From: Vicia villosa
Taxonomy: Eukaryota; Streptophyta; Magnoliopsida; Fabales; Fabaceae
Assembly: GCF_029867415.1 (NCBI RefSeq)
Contig: NW_026705209.1
Span: 806,001 to 870,000 of the forward strand
Length of the DNA stretch: 64,000 nt
Direction of reading: 5' to 3'
Shown: in pieces, positions 12,930 to 23,649 of the stretch
Layout of the letters: the number at the start of each line of letters is the position of its first letter
How positions within the stretch are numbered: position 1 is the stretch's first letter
Notes under the pieces: model-generated
Seen by the model: only the letters and a program-made list of their open reading frames with translations
What the model was told of the DNA's origin: nothing
Databases searched by the model: none
Translations under genes and position numbers: made by a program

Positions 12930-13088
12930 CTTTTGCGTAAACTACCCCTTTCGGGTTTTAAGTCTACCGGGATTGATCATTTATTATTTTATGTCTCTAT
13001 CTTTTGCCTGAATCGCCCTTTCGGGTTTTCGATTCACCGAGACGCTCTTTTTTGCCTAAGCCGCTCTTTGCGAGTTTTCAACTTAGCG
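12930..13088 (-). other. Three bipartite hairpins just beyond the integrase stop
   Basis: Each unit has TTTTGC(C/G)T, an outer stem, an inner stem with a small loop, a TTTT bulge, the returning outer stem and a (A)CCGGGA or GCGAG tail. Outer/inner pairs: 12937-12967 (GTAAACT with AAGTCTAC, one mismatch; CCC/GGG), 13009-13036 (TGAATCG/CGATTCA; CCC/GGG) and 13056-13086 (CTAAG/CTTAG; CTC/GAG). The array ends about 20 bp before the integrase stop codon at 13109-13111. The same family occurs in Ogre-2 at 47138-47236. Confidence 0.7.
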
Positions 13089-13108
13089 AGCTGTTCCTTT
13101 TTTATTAT

Positions 13109-13858
13109 TTAGGCGAAGTATTTCTTGACTGCGTCGATGTTCACAGGACAGGTGAATTTTTCTCCATCCATAGTCGTGAGTATTAAGGCTCCTCCTGAGA
13201 AAGCTCTCTTGACCACGTAGGGGCCGTCATAATTGGGAGTCCATTTCCCTCTTGAATCTGTGAGAAAAGATTGAATCTTTTTGAGTACAAGGTCGCCTTC
13301 TTTGATTGTGCGAGGTCGAACCTTTTTGTCGAAAGCTTTCTTCATTCTTTGTTGATATATCTGACCGTGGCATAAAGCTGTCATGCGCTTTTCTTCGATT
13401 AAGTTCAATTCATCGAATCTGCTTTGACACCACTCGGCTTCTGTTAATTTTGCCTCCATCAAGACTCTCAATGATGGGATTTCAACCTCTATAGGTAGGA
13501 CTGCTTCCACGCCATATACAAGGGAGAAAGGAGTTGCTCCGGTCGAAGTACGTACTGATGTACGGAAACCATGAAGAGCATACGGGAGCATTTCATGCCA
13601 ATCTTTGTAAGTGATGACCATCTTCTGAACAATTTTCTTGATGTTTTTGTTAGCTGCTTCTACAGCTCCATTCATCTTTGGTCTGTAAGGAGATGAGTTC
13701 TGATGTTCAATCTTGAATTCTTCACAAAGTTCCTTTATCATTTTGTTATTCAAATTTGACCCATTGTCAGTGATTATCTTGCTAGGAACGCCGTAGCGAC
13801 AGATGATGTGATTCTTGATAAACCTGTCTTGTAACGTTTGCATATGAAGCTGCTTCAA
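13109..13858 (-). pseudogene. Ogre-1 integrase, C-terminal two thirds
   Basis: The integrase catalytic core continues here in a different frame from the upstream RT-RNaseH ORF, so a frameshift lies around 13.82-13.85 kb. After the frameshift, RYGVPSKIITDNGSN carries the second catalytic aspartate and GAVEAANK the catalytic glutamate. The C-terminal domain follows with RPRTIKEGDLVLKK and GKWTPNYDGPYVV, typical of Ty3/gypsy integrases of the Tat lineage. No chromodomain is visible. The natural stop is at 13109-13111. It would insert the element cDNA into chromosomes, but the frameshift prevents a fused Pol product. Confidence 0.9.
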
Positions 13859-15833
13859 CCCATTTGGTGAAATAGTCCATGGCTACCAAGATGAAGCGAT
13901 GTCCGTTGGACGCTTCTGGCTCGATCATTCCAATCATGTCGATTCCCCACATGGAGAAAGGCCAAGGGGAAGAGAGTATGTTGAGAAGAGATGGTGGCAC
14001 ATGAATTCTATCGGCGTAGATCTGACATTTGTGACACCTCTTTGCGTACTGGTAGCAATCTGACTCCATCGTCAGCCAATAATATCCTGCTCTCAGTATT
14101 TTCCTTGTCATGGTATGTCCATTGGTGTGAGTACCAAAGGAACCTTCATGTATTTCTCTCATGAGTATTTCTGCTTCTTTTCTGTCAACGCATCTGAGCA
14201 GAACCATGTCGAAGTTTCTCTTGTACAGAACATCTTCATTCAGGAAGAATCTACAAGCTAACCTTCTCAAAGTCTTTCTATCTTTCTTTGATGCCCCAAG
14301 AGGGTACTCTTGCTTTTGAAGAAAGTTCTTGATGTCGTGATACCATGGTTTGTCGTTGATGATTGCTTCTACTATGAAAACATGAGTGGGCCTATCCAGG
14401 CGCATAACATCGATCCGAGGAATGTCATTCCAATGATTTATCCTAATCATGGAAGAGATTGTGGCTAATGCATCAGCCAAGTTGTTTTCTTCGCGAGGAA
14501 TGTGATGAAAATCTACCCTGTCGAAGAATGGTAACAATCTCCTCGCGTAGTCTTTGTAAGGAATTAGCCCTGGTTGGCGTGTTTCCCATTCTCCTTTAAT
14601 TTGATTGATGACCAAAGCAGAATCCCCGTATACATCCAAGTGTTTGATTCTTAGATCCACGACTTCTTCGAGACCCATGATGCAAGCTTCATATTCGGCC
14701 TCATTGTTTGTGCACTTGAAAGCTAATCTGGCAGTAAATGGAATATGGGTACCCTGAGGTGTAACAATGATTTCCCCAATTCCTCGTCCATAAGCATTGA
14801 CAGCTCCGTCAAAGATTAAGCCCCACTGGGATCCTATCTCAGGTCCTTCGTCTGGTAGTGGCTCGTCGTAATCTTTCATCTTGAGGTACATGACATCCTC
14901 GTCCGGAAAGTCGAAACTGGTTGATTCATGACCATTGAGTGGGTGGTGAGCCAGGTGCTCAGCTAGAATGCTTCCTTTCACGGCTTTCTGTGCGTGATAC
15001 TCAATGTCATATTCTGATAACAACATCTGCCAACGGGCAATTCTCCCAATTAAAGCAGGCTTCTCAAAGATGTACTTTATTAAATCCATATGAGAGATCA
15101 AACAAGTAGTATGTCGAATCATGTACTGGCGGAGACGCTTGGCAGCCCAGGCCAAAGCACAACACGTCTTCTCGAGCATGGAGTAGCGGGATTCACAGTC
15201 AGTGAATTTCTTGCTCAGGTAATAGATGGCATGCTCTTTTCTCTTTGTCTCGTCTTGCTGTCCAAGGACATAACCCATGGAATCTTCTAAGACGGTTAAG
15301 TACATTATCAAAGGTCTTCCTTCCACTGGAGGAGACAAGATGGGTGGTTCGAGCAGATATTCTTTAATGCTGTCGAACGCTTTCTGACAATCGTCTGTCC
15401 AGACGCAACTTTGATTTTTCCGTAGAAGTTTGAAAATAGGAGCGCAAGTTGTAGACATGAGATATATGAGTCTCGAGATGTAATTCAGACGTCCAAGAAA
15501 TCCTCTAACTTGTTTCTCGGTTCTGGGTGAAGGCATTTCTTGAATTGCCTTGACTTTGTCTGGATCTACTTCAATTCCTCGTTTGCTGACAATGAAACCA
15601 AGGAGTTTTCCTGAGTAGACACCAAAGGTGCACTTGTTGGGGTTCAGGCGAAGCTGAAACTTCCGTAAGCGTTGAAATAACTTCGTCAAATCTTGTATGT
15701 GATCTTCTTCATTTTCTGATTTGGCAATCATGTCGTCCACATAGACTTCCACTTCTTTATGCATCATGTCGTGGAAAAGCGTAGTCATGGCTCTTTGATA
15801 AGTTGCCCCTGCGTTTTTTAGTCCAAAAGGCAT
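13782..15833 (-). pseudogene. Ogre-1 RT C-terminus, two RNase H domains, integrase N-terminus
   Basis: A 683-codon open stretch of Pol. Residues 1-60 hold the RT active site (YVDD at 31-34). A Ty3-type RNase H and connection region follows to about residue 300. A second, archaeal-type RNase H runs at about 335-460, with FDGA, NEAEYEA, YGDSALV and NLADALA supplying the acidic residues. Then come the integrase HHCC zinc finger (HTNGH...CHKC, about 575-615) and the first core aspartate (MWGIDM). The dual RNase H is a hallmark of the Tat/Ogre lineage. The apparent ATG at 15833 is internal: the RT reads on upstream but is cut by an in-frame TAG at 15855-15857, where a tryptophan codon is expected. 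The end runs out of frame at about 13.83 kb. Confidence 0.93.
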
Positions 15834-15857
15834 AACACGATAGCAGAACGTGCCCTA

Positions 15858-16136
15858 GGGGGTGATGAAAGCTGTTTTCTCCATGTCTTCAGGTGCCATT
15901 TTGATTTGGTTGTATCCTGAAAATCCGTCCATGAACAAAAAAACTTTGGATTTTGCTGTATTGTCTACCAACATATCAATATGTGGTAAAGGAAAATCAT
16001 CCTTAGGGCTAGCTTTGTTCAAACCTCTGTAGTCGACGCAGATGCGGACTTTTCCGTCTTTCTTAGGAACAGGAACAATGTTAGCTAACCACTGAGGGTA
16101 TTCTGAAGTGACGAGGAAACCTGCGTTGATCTGCTT
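15858..16136 (-). pseudogene. Ogre-1 RT fingers/palm segment between two nonsense codons
   Basis: The minus strand is open here in the same frame as its neighbours and encodes the NIVPVPKKDGK, VRICVDYRGLN and FLFMDGFSGYNQI blocks of a Ty3/gypsy RT, including the first catalytic aspartate. It is bounded by TAG at 15855-15857 and TAA at 16137-16139, and has no start of its own. Confidence 0.85.
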
Positions 16137-16563
16137 TTAAACTTCCTCTTTGATTTTCATGGCCATCTCCGAATGAGTTCTTCTTAATTTTTGCTTGACC
16201 GGAGGGCATTCTGCTTGTAATGGCAAGTGATGCTCCACTATACTGGTATCCAACCCTGGCATATCTTGATAAGACCAAGCGAAGACATCTGAGAACTCTC
16301 TGAGCAGCTGTATCAAACTCTCTCTGATCTCTGAACTGAGCGAAGCTCCAATCTTAACCTCTTTTTTGTTTCCATCGAAACCAAGGTTAATTATCTCTAG
16401 AGGCTCATTGTATGGCTGAATGGCCTCTTCCTTTTGTTGAGGTAATCGTGAAATTTCCTTTGATATTTCTTCGTCTTCTTCTTCCTCTGCCTCGAATACA
16501 GGAAACTCAAAGCTTGGAGAAGTCATACGGTCGTTCGTTTCAACGGGGTATTTTATGATTAAT
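16137..16563 (-). pseudogene. Ogre-1 Pol: start of RT exon
   Basis: It encodes an acidic linker (EEEEDEE) followed by the RT entry region (FAWSYQDMPGLD, VEHHLPLQ, VKQKLRR). The first ATG in frame is at 16526, but the frame is open up to a candidate 3' splice site (CAG ending at 16564) with no ATG, as expected if RT is reached by splicing from the protease exon. It ends at a premature TAA (16137-16139), from a codon that is glutamine in related elements. Confidence 0.8.
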
Positions 16564-17080
16564 CTGCATATGTGTGATAAGTTTTATTTAGACAACGAGG
16601 GAAGACTCGGTGTATGCAGTTAATGGAATATTTTGATGTTTTTTTGGGGTGTTTTTTAGGATTACCAATTTCCGAAAAAAGAAGAAAAGGAAAAACTAAA
16701 CGAAGGAACAGAATGACATTTTTATTTATGAACAGTCATTTCTTGAAACAAAGACCCTATAAAACAAAACTCTATTGCTTTGGGCGAAGCAAAGAGGGAC
16801 ATTTTCCTAAGAAATGGTAAAATGCAAAGCCCTATGAAACATCTCTTCACCCTGGGCTATGGTGAGAGGACAAAATAACGGTGAAAGTCCCTACTTAGGA
16901 GTGCGAACAACAGTTGAAACTTCAACAGCTGTCCAATAGTGGAGAACCCCATTGTGCACTAAGTAATCTGGAACCTTAGGCTTAAGCTGGCTTATGGTAG
17001 GTCTTAATTTACCAACCACTGTCCTTGCAACACTCAGACCATCTTCTTCTACTTCAGCAGACTAAGCGGTGTGAGCATAC
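16564..17080 (-). other. Candidate spliceosomal intron between protease and RT
   Basis: On the minus strand the protease frame contains AATGG|GTATGC, with GT at 17080-17079, and an acceptor CACATATGCAG ends at 16564. Removing these 517 nt would skip the protease stop at 17062-17064 and place the RT frame in phase (split glycine codon GG|A, then TTA ATC ATA). Ogre elements are known to splice an intron at this position. A TCTAAAT near 16590 could serve as branch site. The splice sites are my prediction. Confidence 0.5.
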
Positions 17081-18630
17081 CCATTTCCAAGTGGAGTATG
17101 TCGGTTTTTCTTTTGAGGAAACTTCCAATCTTCTGAATGGAGAGACTCGTTGTCGGAGACACTTTCGAGATCATCCTCTTCTGTATTTTGGTCTTGCTCT
17201 TCTCCCAAGATGGCATTGACTAGATATGTGAACTCTAGATCCGTAGCCTCAGAAGGTGACTTGGGGATATAATCCTCAATAATGATTTCACCAGTTGATG
17301 ATGATGAATAGCAAGGGTTATACATCTCTTTTGGCTGAGAGAGGTACTCAAAATCACAGTTCCATCCAGTTGGAACAATATCTTCAAGAGAGATTCTTGA
17401 ACTTTCAGGAGCGGAGTATTTCACCATGTAGACGAATTTTCCGCTTGGTTCTCCTAATGTATCCCAAGTATCTTCGGGGATAGGAGGAACTTCTTCTGAT
17501 GAACCATGACTTCTGGTGGTGAAGCTGTTAGTAACTTCATCACTGCTTGGTTGAGTCTTACTTTTAGATCCTTTAGTCGGATAACAACAAGGTGAATCAG
17601 ACTCTGATAAGGCTATGTATCCTTCCTCGAGAAGGTAGGACATACACTCCACTTCAAAATTCTCATCGATGTCTTCCGTACCGACGGTATTGACTGTTTG
17701 CTGGACAGGTTGAAGAAAACCTCCACTGCAGAAAGTTTCTTGAATTGGGAGAACTACCTCAATCCTTGGGATAGCTTTTGATGATGTCGGAAAGAATCCA
17801 CCTCCTGTTCTGTTCTTGTTGTTGGTAGGAATATTAATGTGCCCCCAACCACTAGTAGTGCCATCCTTTACAACTTGGATTGCATCTTTGTATGAAGAGA
17901 TAGACGCTGCTTTCTCCTTTCCTATGTCCAAGGAAAGTGCTTGGAATTTAGTTCCAACAACTTCTTTAGGTTCTATGTCGGAGAATGATGACAAGTTGCT
18001 GACGATCAGAGCTCGTTCTCCACATACGGTTACCAATTTGTCATTTCTTATGAACTTCAGTTTCTGATGAAGTGTGGAAGTAATTGCTCCAGCCTCATGA
18101 ATCCATGGGCGACCTAGCAAACAACTGTATTGTGCTAGAATGTCCATAACTTGGAAAGTGATTTTGAACGTCTGAGGTCCAATAGTTATGGGAAGATCCA
18201 CTTCTCCAAAAACTGACTTCCTTGATCCATCAAATGCTTTGACGATGACATGCCTTTTTCTTAGAGGGTAATCTTCGAAGGATAATCTTGACAATGTTGA
18301 TTTCGGCATGACGTTGAGAGAGGATCCATTGTCTATTAGGACTCTTGTAAGAACATCACCCATGCAGCCAACTGGGATGTGAAGTGGAAGATTGTGGTCC
18401 ACTCCTTCTTCAGGAAGATATTCGTCACAGAAACTTAGGTTAGTTCCGGCGGAGATGTTGGCAACGATGTTGTTGAATTGGCTTATTGTGACGCTAGGTT
18501 CTACAAAAGCTTGTTCCAAAACTTTCTGTAGAGCTTCCCTATGAGCTTCAGAACTCCATAGCAGGGAAAGAACAGAAATCCTAGATGGAGTATGTAGTAA
18601 TTGATCTACAATGTTGTATTCACTCCTCTG
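17062..18630 (-). pseudogene. Ogre-1 aspartic protease region
   Basis: Retropepsin-like domain with the active-site loop VLIDNGSSLNVMP (DNGSS where DTGSS or DSGSS is usual, a variant common in this lineage), then a flap region and YSCLLGRPWIH. A long, poorly conserved tail runs to the 17062-17064 stop. The nominal start at 18519 is a TTG. The frame stays open upstream to about 18.63 kb, with VDQLLHTPSRISVL and SEAHREALQKVLEQA, which normally follows Gag without a break. Gag ends in another frame at 18606, so a single-base frameshift near 18630 separates the two. The protein would cleave the Gag-Pol precursor. Confidence 0.88.
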
Positions 18631-19877
18631 ATTAACTTCAAGATCTCATCATTTTCTTTCTCTTGAACAGCATTGGTCGGATGATTGTCTTGCCTATGTG
18701 GTACTTCCTCCGAAGGTTTCTCCACATTTTCTGTTGTTCTGTTGAAGACTCGTCCACTTCTGGTGACTCGACTAACATCAACAATGTTGACAACAGAAGG
18801 TAATGGTATTTCCTTACCATTTTCAATGTATGTAGCATTGTACTTGTATGGAATAGCCTTGCTGGACTCATACTGTACCGGACCTGGTAAGTAGATGACT
18901 AGTGGAGCAACTGCTGTCTTCCTGCTATCATACTTAACTTGCATTGGTTCAACTTGATTAACTTGAGGAGATACGATAAAGACTTCATCATCTTCTCTGT
19001 TGGCAAGAACAGTAATGGTATTGTCATCCATCAGCTTTTGAATGTCGTTGCAAACACGCAAACATCCTTGTGAATTTCTTCGACAGATTTCACATCTACT
19101 GTAAGCGTGGAAATCTGTTCCAAAGTAGGCAAGTCCATTTAAAGTTTTACGGAACCTGACTACCGATCCTTCAAGATCTTCAACTTTGTAGATTTTGTAT
19201 TCTCCTGGACATCCTTGAACCATGTTGATGTCATGTTTAGTTCTGACTCGGATATGTTGAATCCATCCTAAGTCCATTTGTTCTTGTAATGCAGCTTGAA
19301 CTACGACACATCCTTGATTATTCTTTGGACAAATATCGTATGTGAAGTAGTTGTGAGGTGGTACATGGATGTATCCAGCTTGTCTAGCGTGCATGTTGAC
19401 AAGATTTTCCCCTATTTGACGAATGTCGTAGATTTGAATGACGTTAGGGTGTTGATCTATCCAATTCACTGAAGCTTCTTTACGCTGTGGCAAAGGATTT
19501 GCTTGGACGTTTGGACTAGTATCTTTGAAGGATAGCATTCCGCTCTTCACTAATCGTTGGACGTCAATCTTGAAAGGGAAACAGTTCTCAATATTGTGAC
19601 TTGGTGCCCCCTGATGATAGGGACAAGATTGGTCAGCCTTATACCATGGTGAGGAGTTGTTTGTAGGATTTGGAGGACTTCTTGTCTGAATGAGTCCTTT
19701 TGCCAGTAATGTTGGAAACAATTCCGCATACGGCATTGGTACGGGGTCAAAGGCAGGATACCTTGGAATCCGATTGTTGTAATTTTGGAGGTCGAACCTG
19801 CTGCTGAGGTTGCTGCGACCTTTGTTGAATTTGTTGTTGCGGGACCTGAGGTTGATAAGCTGGCGCTGAGTTAACAA
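18606..19877 (-). pseudogene. Ogre-1 Gag C-terminal part with zinc-knuckle-like modules
   Basis: From about residue 40 this frame carries FDPVPMPYAELFPTLL and then CPYHQGAPSHNIENC (C-x2-H-x5-H-x4-C), the knuckle-like motif of the Ogre/Tat Gag C-terminus, followed by a cysteine-rich CEICRRNSQGC segment. The true junction with the N-terminal Gag frame is a frameshift near 19.80 kb, so the nominal start at 19877 is not a real start. It ends at 18606, where a second frameshift cuts it from the protease. The role is nucleic-acid binding within the virus-like particle. Confidence 0.82.
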
Positions 19878-21147
19878 CCGGAGTTATTGCTGCAACTTGA
19901 GGTTGGAATTTCTTCTTGATTTTGTGCAAGACATTGCTGACATCTTGATCCTTTTTCTTCTGGAAAGAACTTCCATACTTCCTTGGACCAATAGAAGATT
20001 CTGGTTCTTTGTTCAAGCGTCCTTCCCGAACTGCTTCTTCTAAACGTACACCCATGTTTACCATCTCGATAAAGTCACTTGGTGCACTTGCAACCATTCG
20101 TCCGTAGTAAAATGGACTCAAAGTTTTAAGATAGATTTTTGTAATTTCTTTCTCTTCAAGTGGTGGACAAATTTGAGTAGCAACTTCACGCCATCTCTGA
20201 GCGTATTCCTTGAAGCTTTCTCTATCCTTTTGAGTCATGGCCCGGAGTTGATCTCTGTCGGGAGCCATATCCAGATTGTACTTGTACTGTTTGACGAAGG
20301 CCTCTCCGAGGTCTCGAAAAGTACGAATCTCTGAACTGTCCAAGTTCATGTACCATTTGAGTGCAGCACCAGTCAGGCTGCCTTGAAAATAATGAATGAG
20401 CAATTGTTGATTATCAGTCTGAGTTGACATTCTTCGAGCGTACATTACGAGATGACTTTGTGGGCATGAATTCCCTTTGTACTTCTCGAAATCTGGTACT
20501 TTGAATTTGTGAGGAATCATGACATTTGGAACCAGACAGAGGTCTGCAGCATTCTTTCCAAATAGATCTTGTCCTCGAAGAGTCTTGAGTTCCTTCTGCA
20601 TTTGCAGAAACTGTTCCTGGAACTCGTCCAATCTTTCATACACGCCAGCATCCTCACTTGGAGCGTGATGATATATTTGTCCACCTTGTGGAGGAAAAGT
20701 ATGCATAATCGGTCGTGGAGAGGCCATGACAGCAGATCTTGGAATCTCAGCATTCTGTTGTGCGAAACCCATTGCCGTTGCTCTTGGAACTTCAATTTCC
20801 AGAGGTTTGTAACCCTCCGGTGGACGCATATCCATGGTGACTTTTGGAGCTTCAGAAGCTGGAGGTATGTACCCTTCTGGAATAAAGTTATACGGCATGC
20901 CCCAAGGTCGATCAGGCGGCATGGTATACTGAGGAATAGGAGTAGAAACAATCTCGGAAACCACAATCCTTTGCGGTTCTTCTGGCGTTGGTCGATTCTG
21001 CGCAACTACCAGGGTTTCTACCATACTATTGAGTCTTTCAACAGTACCTTTGAGAGTATTAATCTCTTCTCTGAGTTCTTCATTCTCTTGCTCAAAGTCT
21101 TCCATTCTTTTCTTGCGACTTGAACGAGTGTTGTATTGATGAGACAA
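19747..21147 (-). pseudogene. Ogre-1 Gag N-terminal part (capsid)
   Basis: Residues 15-60 form a coiled coil (FEQENEELREEINTLKGTVERL). A proline-rich linker and a second short coil (FQEQFLQMQKELKTLR) lead into a retrotransposon Gag domain at roughly 225-390 (HYFQGSLTGAALKWYM, ETFVKQYK-like AFVKQYKYNLDMAP, FKEYAQRWREVA). The nominal start at 21147 is TTG and the first ATG is residue 15 at 21105. The final 20 or so residues are out of frame relative to the natural continuation, which is in the 18606-19877 frame. It would build the cytoplasmic virus-like particle. Confidence 0.9.
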
Positions 21148-21394
21148 CTTGAAAGTCTTGGTTCACCTCCTTCTCCTCCTCTCTTTCTAGAGAAAGGAAA
21201 GTGACTATTAGGTCCGCGACAATTCTCGTGTCAGTGCGTACGACTAAAGCGATGTATGATATGCAATTAAGTTAATATTTTTCAAGGAAACACCATAATT
21301 ACGTTATGAAACATCAAACTTTTATTAATTAAGCGAAAACGCCGTTTTTACACACTTTGAAAAGGGAAATACAGAGAAACTGAGAGAAAGGACT

Positions 21395-22882
21395 CTAAAA
21401 CTTTGACGAAGAGCCGACTTCACGTTCTAACATCTTTTTCTGTTTCTTGAGCTGAGCGTCCTCTGACGTGAGCTGATCGATGATCCAGGAAGTAGGAGGG
21501 ATATGATGAGAAAGTGACGATTGTGTCACTTGTCGATTAAGTATTTCAAGTAACTCATCCTTCCTTCTTAGGATGTTTTGAATCTCAACATTTTCCGTGT
21601 TGACGATTCGATACTTGTTCCTCCAAGCATTCCTTTCTTGGCATACCTTGTTTAATGCCTCTTGCAGTTTTTCAACATCGGTGGAGAAAAGGTAAATTGG
21701 TTCCCTTAGGGGAATAGGTTCTTGATGTTGATATGGCATCCTGAGCTTGAATGTTCTGACGCGTACCCATTGAAGGTAAGGATCCAGGGAGATGCAAAGA
21801 TGTTTTCCTAACAATCTTCTCCCTTTGCTGTGTACAAGACGCCAGGCTTGGACAATTTCCTTCTTCAGCATGTTGCCATGATCGTCGATGTTCTTGAAGA
21901 ACAGACCCTCCAATTGGATGTTACTTGGAATGTTTTTCATAGGATAGCCGTATTGACGACGGGCTAAAGCTGGATTGTAACTGATTCCTCCCTTAGTTCC
22001 AATAAGGGGTACGTTGGGAAAACTTCCGCAACTGAAGATGATCTTGGTTTCGTCGTTGTCAGGACTACACCACTCAATGTCTGTATGAGTGAGGGACGTG
22101 ATTTTCTGTGACCAGTAAAGGCCATCCCTCATATTCCAGAAAGTGCTAAACTTCGGCAGGTGCGAAACGAACCATTCATATAACAACCGTACGCAGCATG
22201 TGATTATTCCTCCTCGCTGCAGGTTTCTTGAATGCACAGAGTGATAAGCATCCGCAAGCAAGGTTGGAACTGGATTTCCAATTAAGAAGATCTTAATTGC
22301 GTTGATGTCGTCGAAATCGTTAATGTTAGGGAACAAAAATGATCCGTAGATAAGCAAAGCCAAGATTTCCTCAAAAGCGCTCATATCTTGGATGCTGACG
22401 AAGTACCGAGCTTGATCAAGCAGGAATTTGGAGGGCAATCCTTGAATTCCTCCTCTACTCACCATATGAGGTCTGATGTCGACTACGTTCAAAGGAGTAG
22501 TTGCAGCAATGATAATGTCGTCAGGATTCTTTTCCAAACCGGAGTACGGATCTTGCGCGTACACGGGTATTCCAATCAGACGAGAGTACTCCTCCAACGT
22601 AGGCATGAGCTGATAATCTGGAAAGGTGAAGTAGTGATACGTTGGATCGTAAAACTGTACCAAGGTGGGAAGGATCCCATCCACAATGTTGGTATTGAGC
22701 AAAGGCAGAAGTTTTCCATACTTCTCCTTGAAAGCCTGGGGGTTGACCACCAGTTTTCCGAGCTTTCCCAGTTCCTCGACCTGGGGAATCTTGAAGGTGT
22801 ATTTCCTAGCTCTTTTTCTTCCGTAATCAATGGTATAGATCCTTAAGTCCTTTCTCCGTTTCTCTCTTTCTATGAAGTTCAA
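21395..22882 (-). pseudogene. Ogre-1 ORF1, Ogre-specific protein upstream of gag
   Basis: A 495-codon frame between leader and gag, the position of the extra ORF1 that defines Ogre elements. The N-terminus is basic (EREKRRKDLR). The centre (FYDPTYHYFTFPDYQLMPTLEEYSRLIG) resembles the plant mobile domain-like proteins, and the C-terminus is a coiled coil (EKLQEALNKVCQERNAWRNKY). Its function is unknown. The frame opens only after a stop about 15 nt upstream, starts nominally at TTG (22882) and has no ATG before about residue 90, so the start codon is probably lost or shifted by a small indel. The reading frame is otherwise uninterrupted, unlike gag and pol. Confidence 0.8.
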
Positions 22883-23625
22883 AACATTCGTTATTTAGTT
22901 TCCTTGAAAAACGACTCGAAAAAGACTCTTTTTTGCTTTTAGTTGTTATTAATGAATGATGCATGAATGCATGAATGCACACACAAGAGTTTTAAACAAA
23001 CATGGCGTTGAAGGGTATAGTGGTCATGAAGTCAAAACGCAAACCTCGCCCCAATGGTAAACTAAGGATAAGGATTTTTGTACCTGTAGAACGGGTTCTA
23101 GGGGTCTCAGAGTTTTTGCTCAACCTTAAAGATACGTTGACTGGTATCTATAAGAGAGTTTTCTCTGAGTGTAGTATCTGCGTGACAATTACTTTCGTAA
23201 TCACCGCTCTACGTCCTAAAAAAGGCTTTAAGTGGGGTTAATGTGTTTCTAGGTCCTCCTGGTACAAATCAGTCTCGGAATGCATTGGCGCAGTTAATCA
23301 CAACCAGCCAGGCAAATCCCAAGAGTAGACTTGGAAACCAAGATTAGAGGGTTTTCACCGGGAAGACATCCTCCATCCTATCTTATGTTGCACTCAAATC
23401 CGGGTATAGGATTTCTCACCACAAGGGGGAATCGAACCCTTTCCCGATACAGAATAAACAAAATAAACAAATATAAATGCAACAAACACATGATATGACA
23501 TAGAGGTTAGGCAGGACCTCTCTTGTTTGAGGGGGAATTTGGCATCCCTAATTCCTCATTGTGGCTGGACCAGCAACAGGTCAACCATTGGTTTGGATGA
23601 AAAACCAAGGTTTTTAACACTTATA
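22883..23625 (-). other. Ogre-1 leader between primer site and ORF1
   Basis: Untranslated leader. It contains TTCACCGGGAAGAC (about 23353-23370), repeated in the LTR near 7050-7130, and a pol III B-box match GGTTCGATTCC (minus, about 23430) without an A box. Confidence 0.6.
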
Positions 23626-23643
23626 TCCCCAACAGAGTCGCCA
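23626..23643 (-). other. Ogre-1 primer-binding site
   Basis: The minus strand reads TGGCGACTCTGTTGGGGA, six bases inside the 5' LTR end. It fits the 3' end of a plant Arg tRNA (as I recall, ...CCCCAGCGGAGTCGCCA) with two mismatches. An Arg tRNA primer is characteristic of Ogre. Confidence 0.8.
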
Positions 23644-23649
23644 TTTTTC

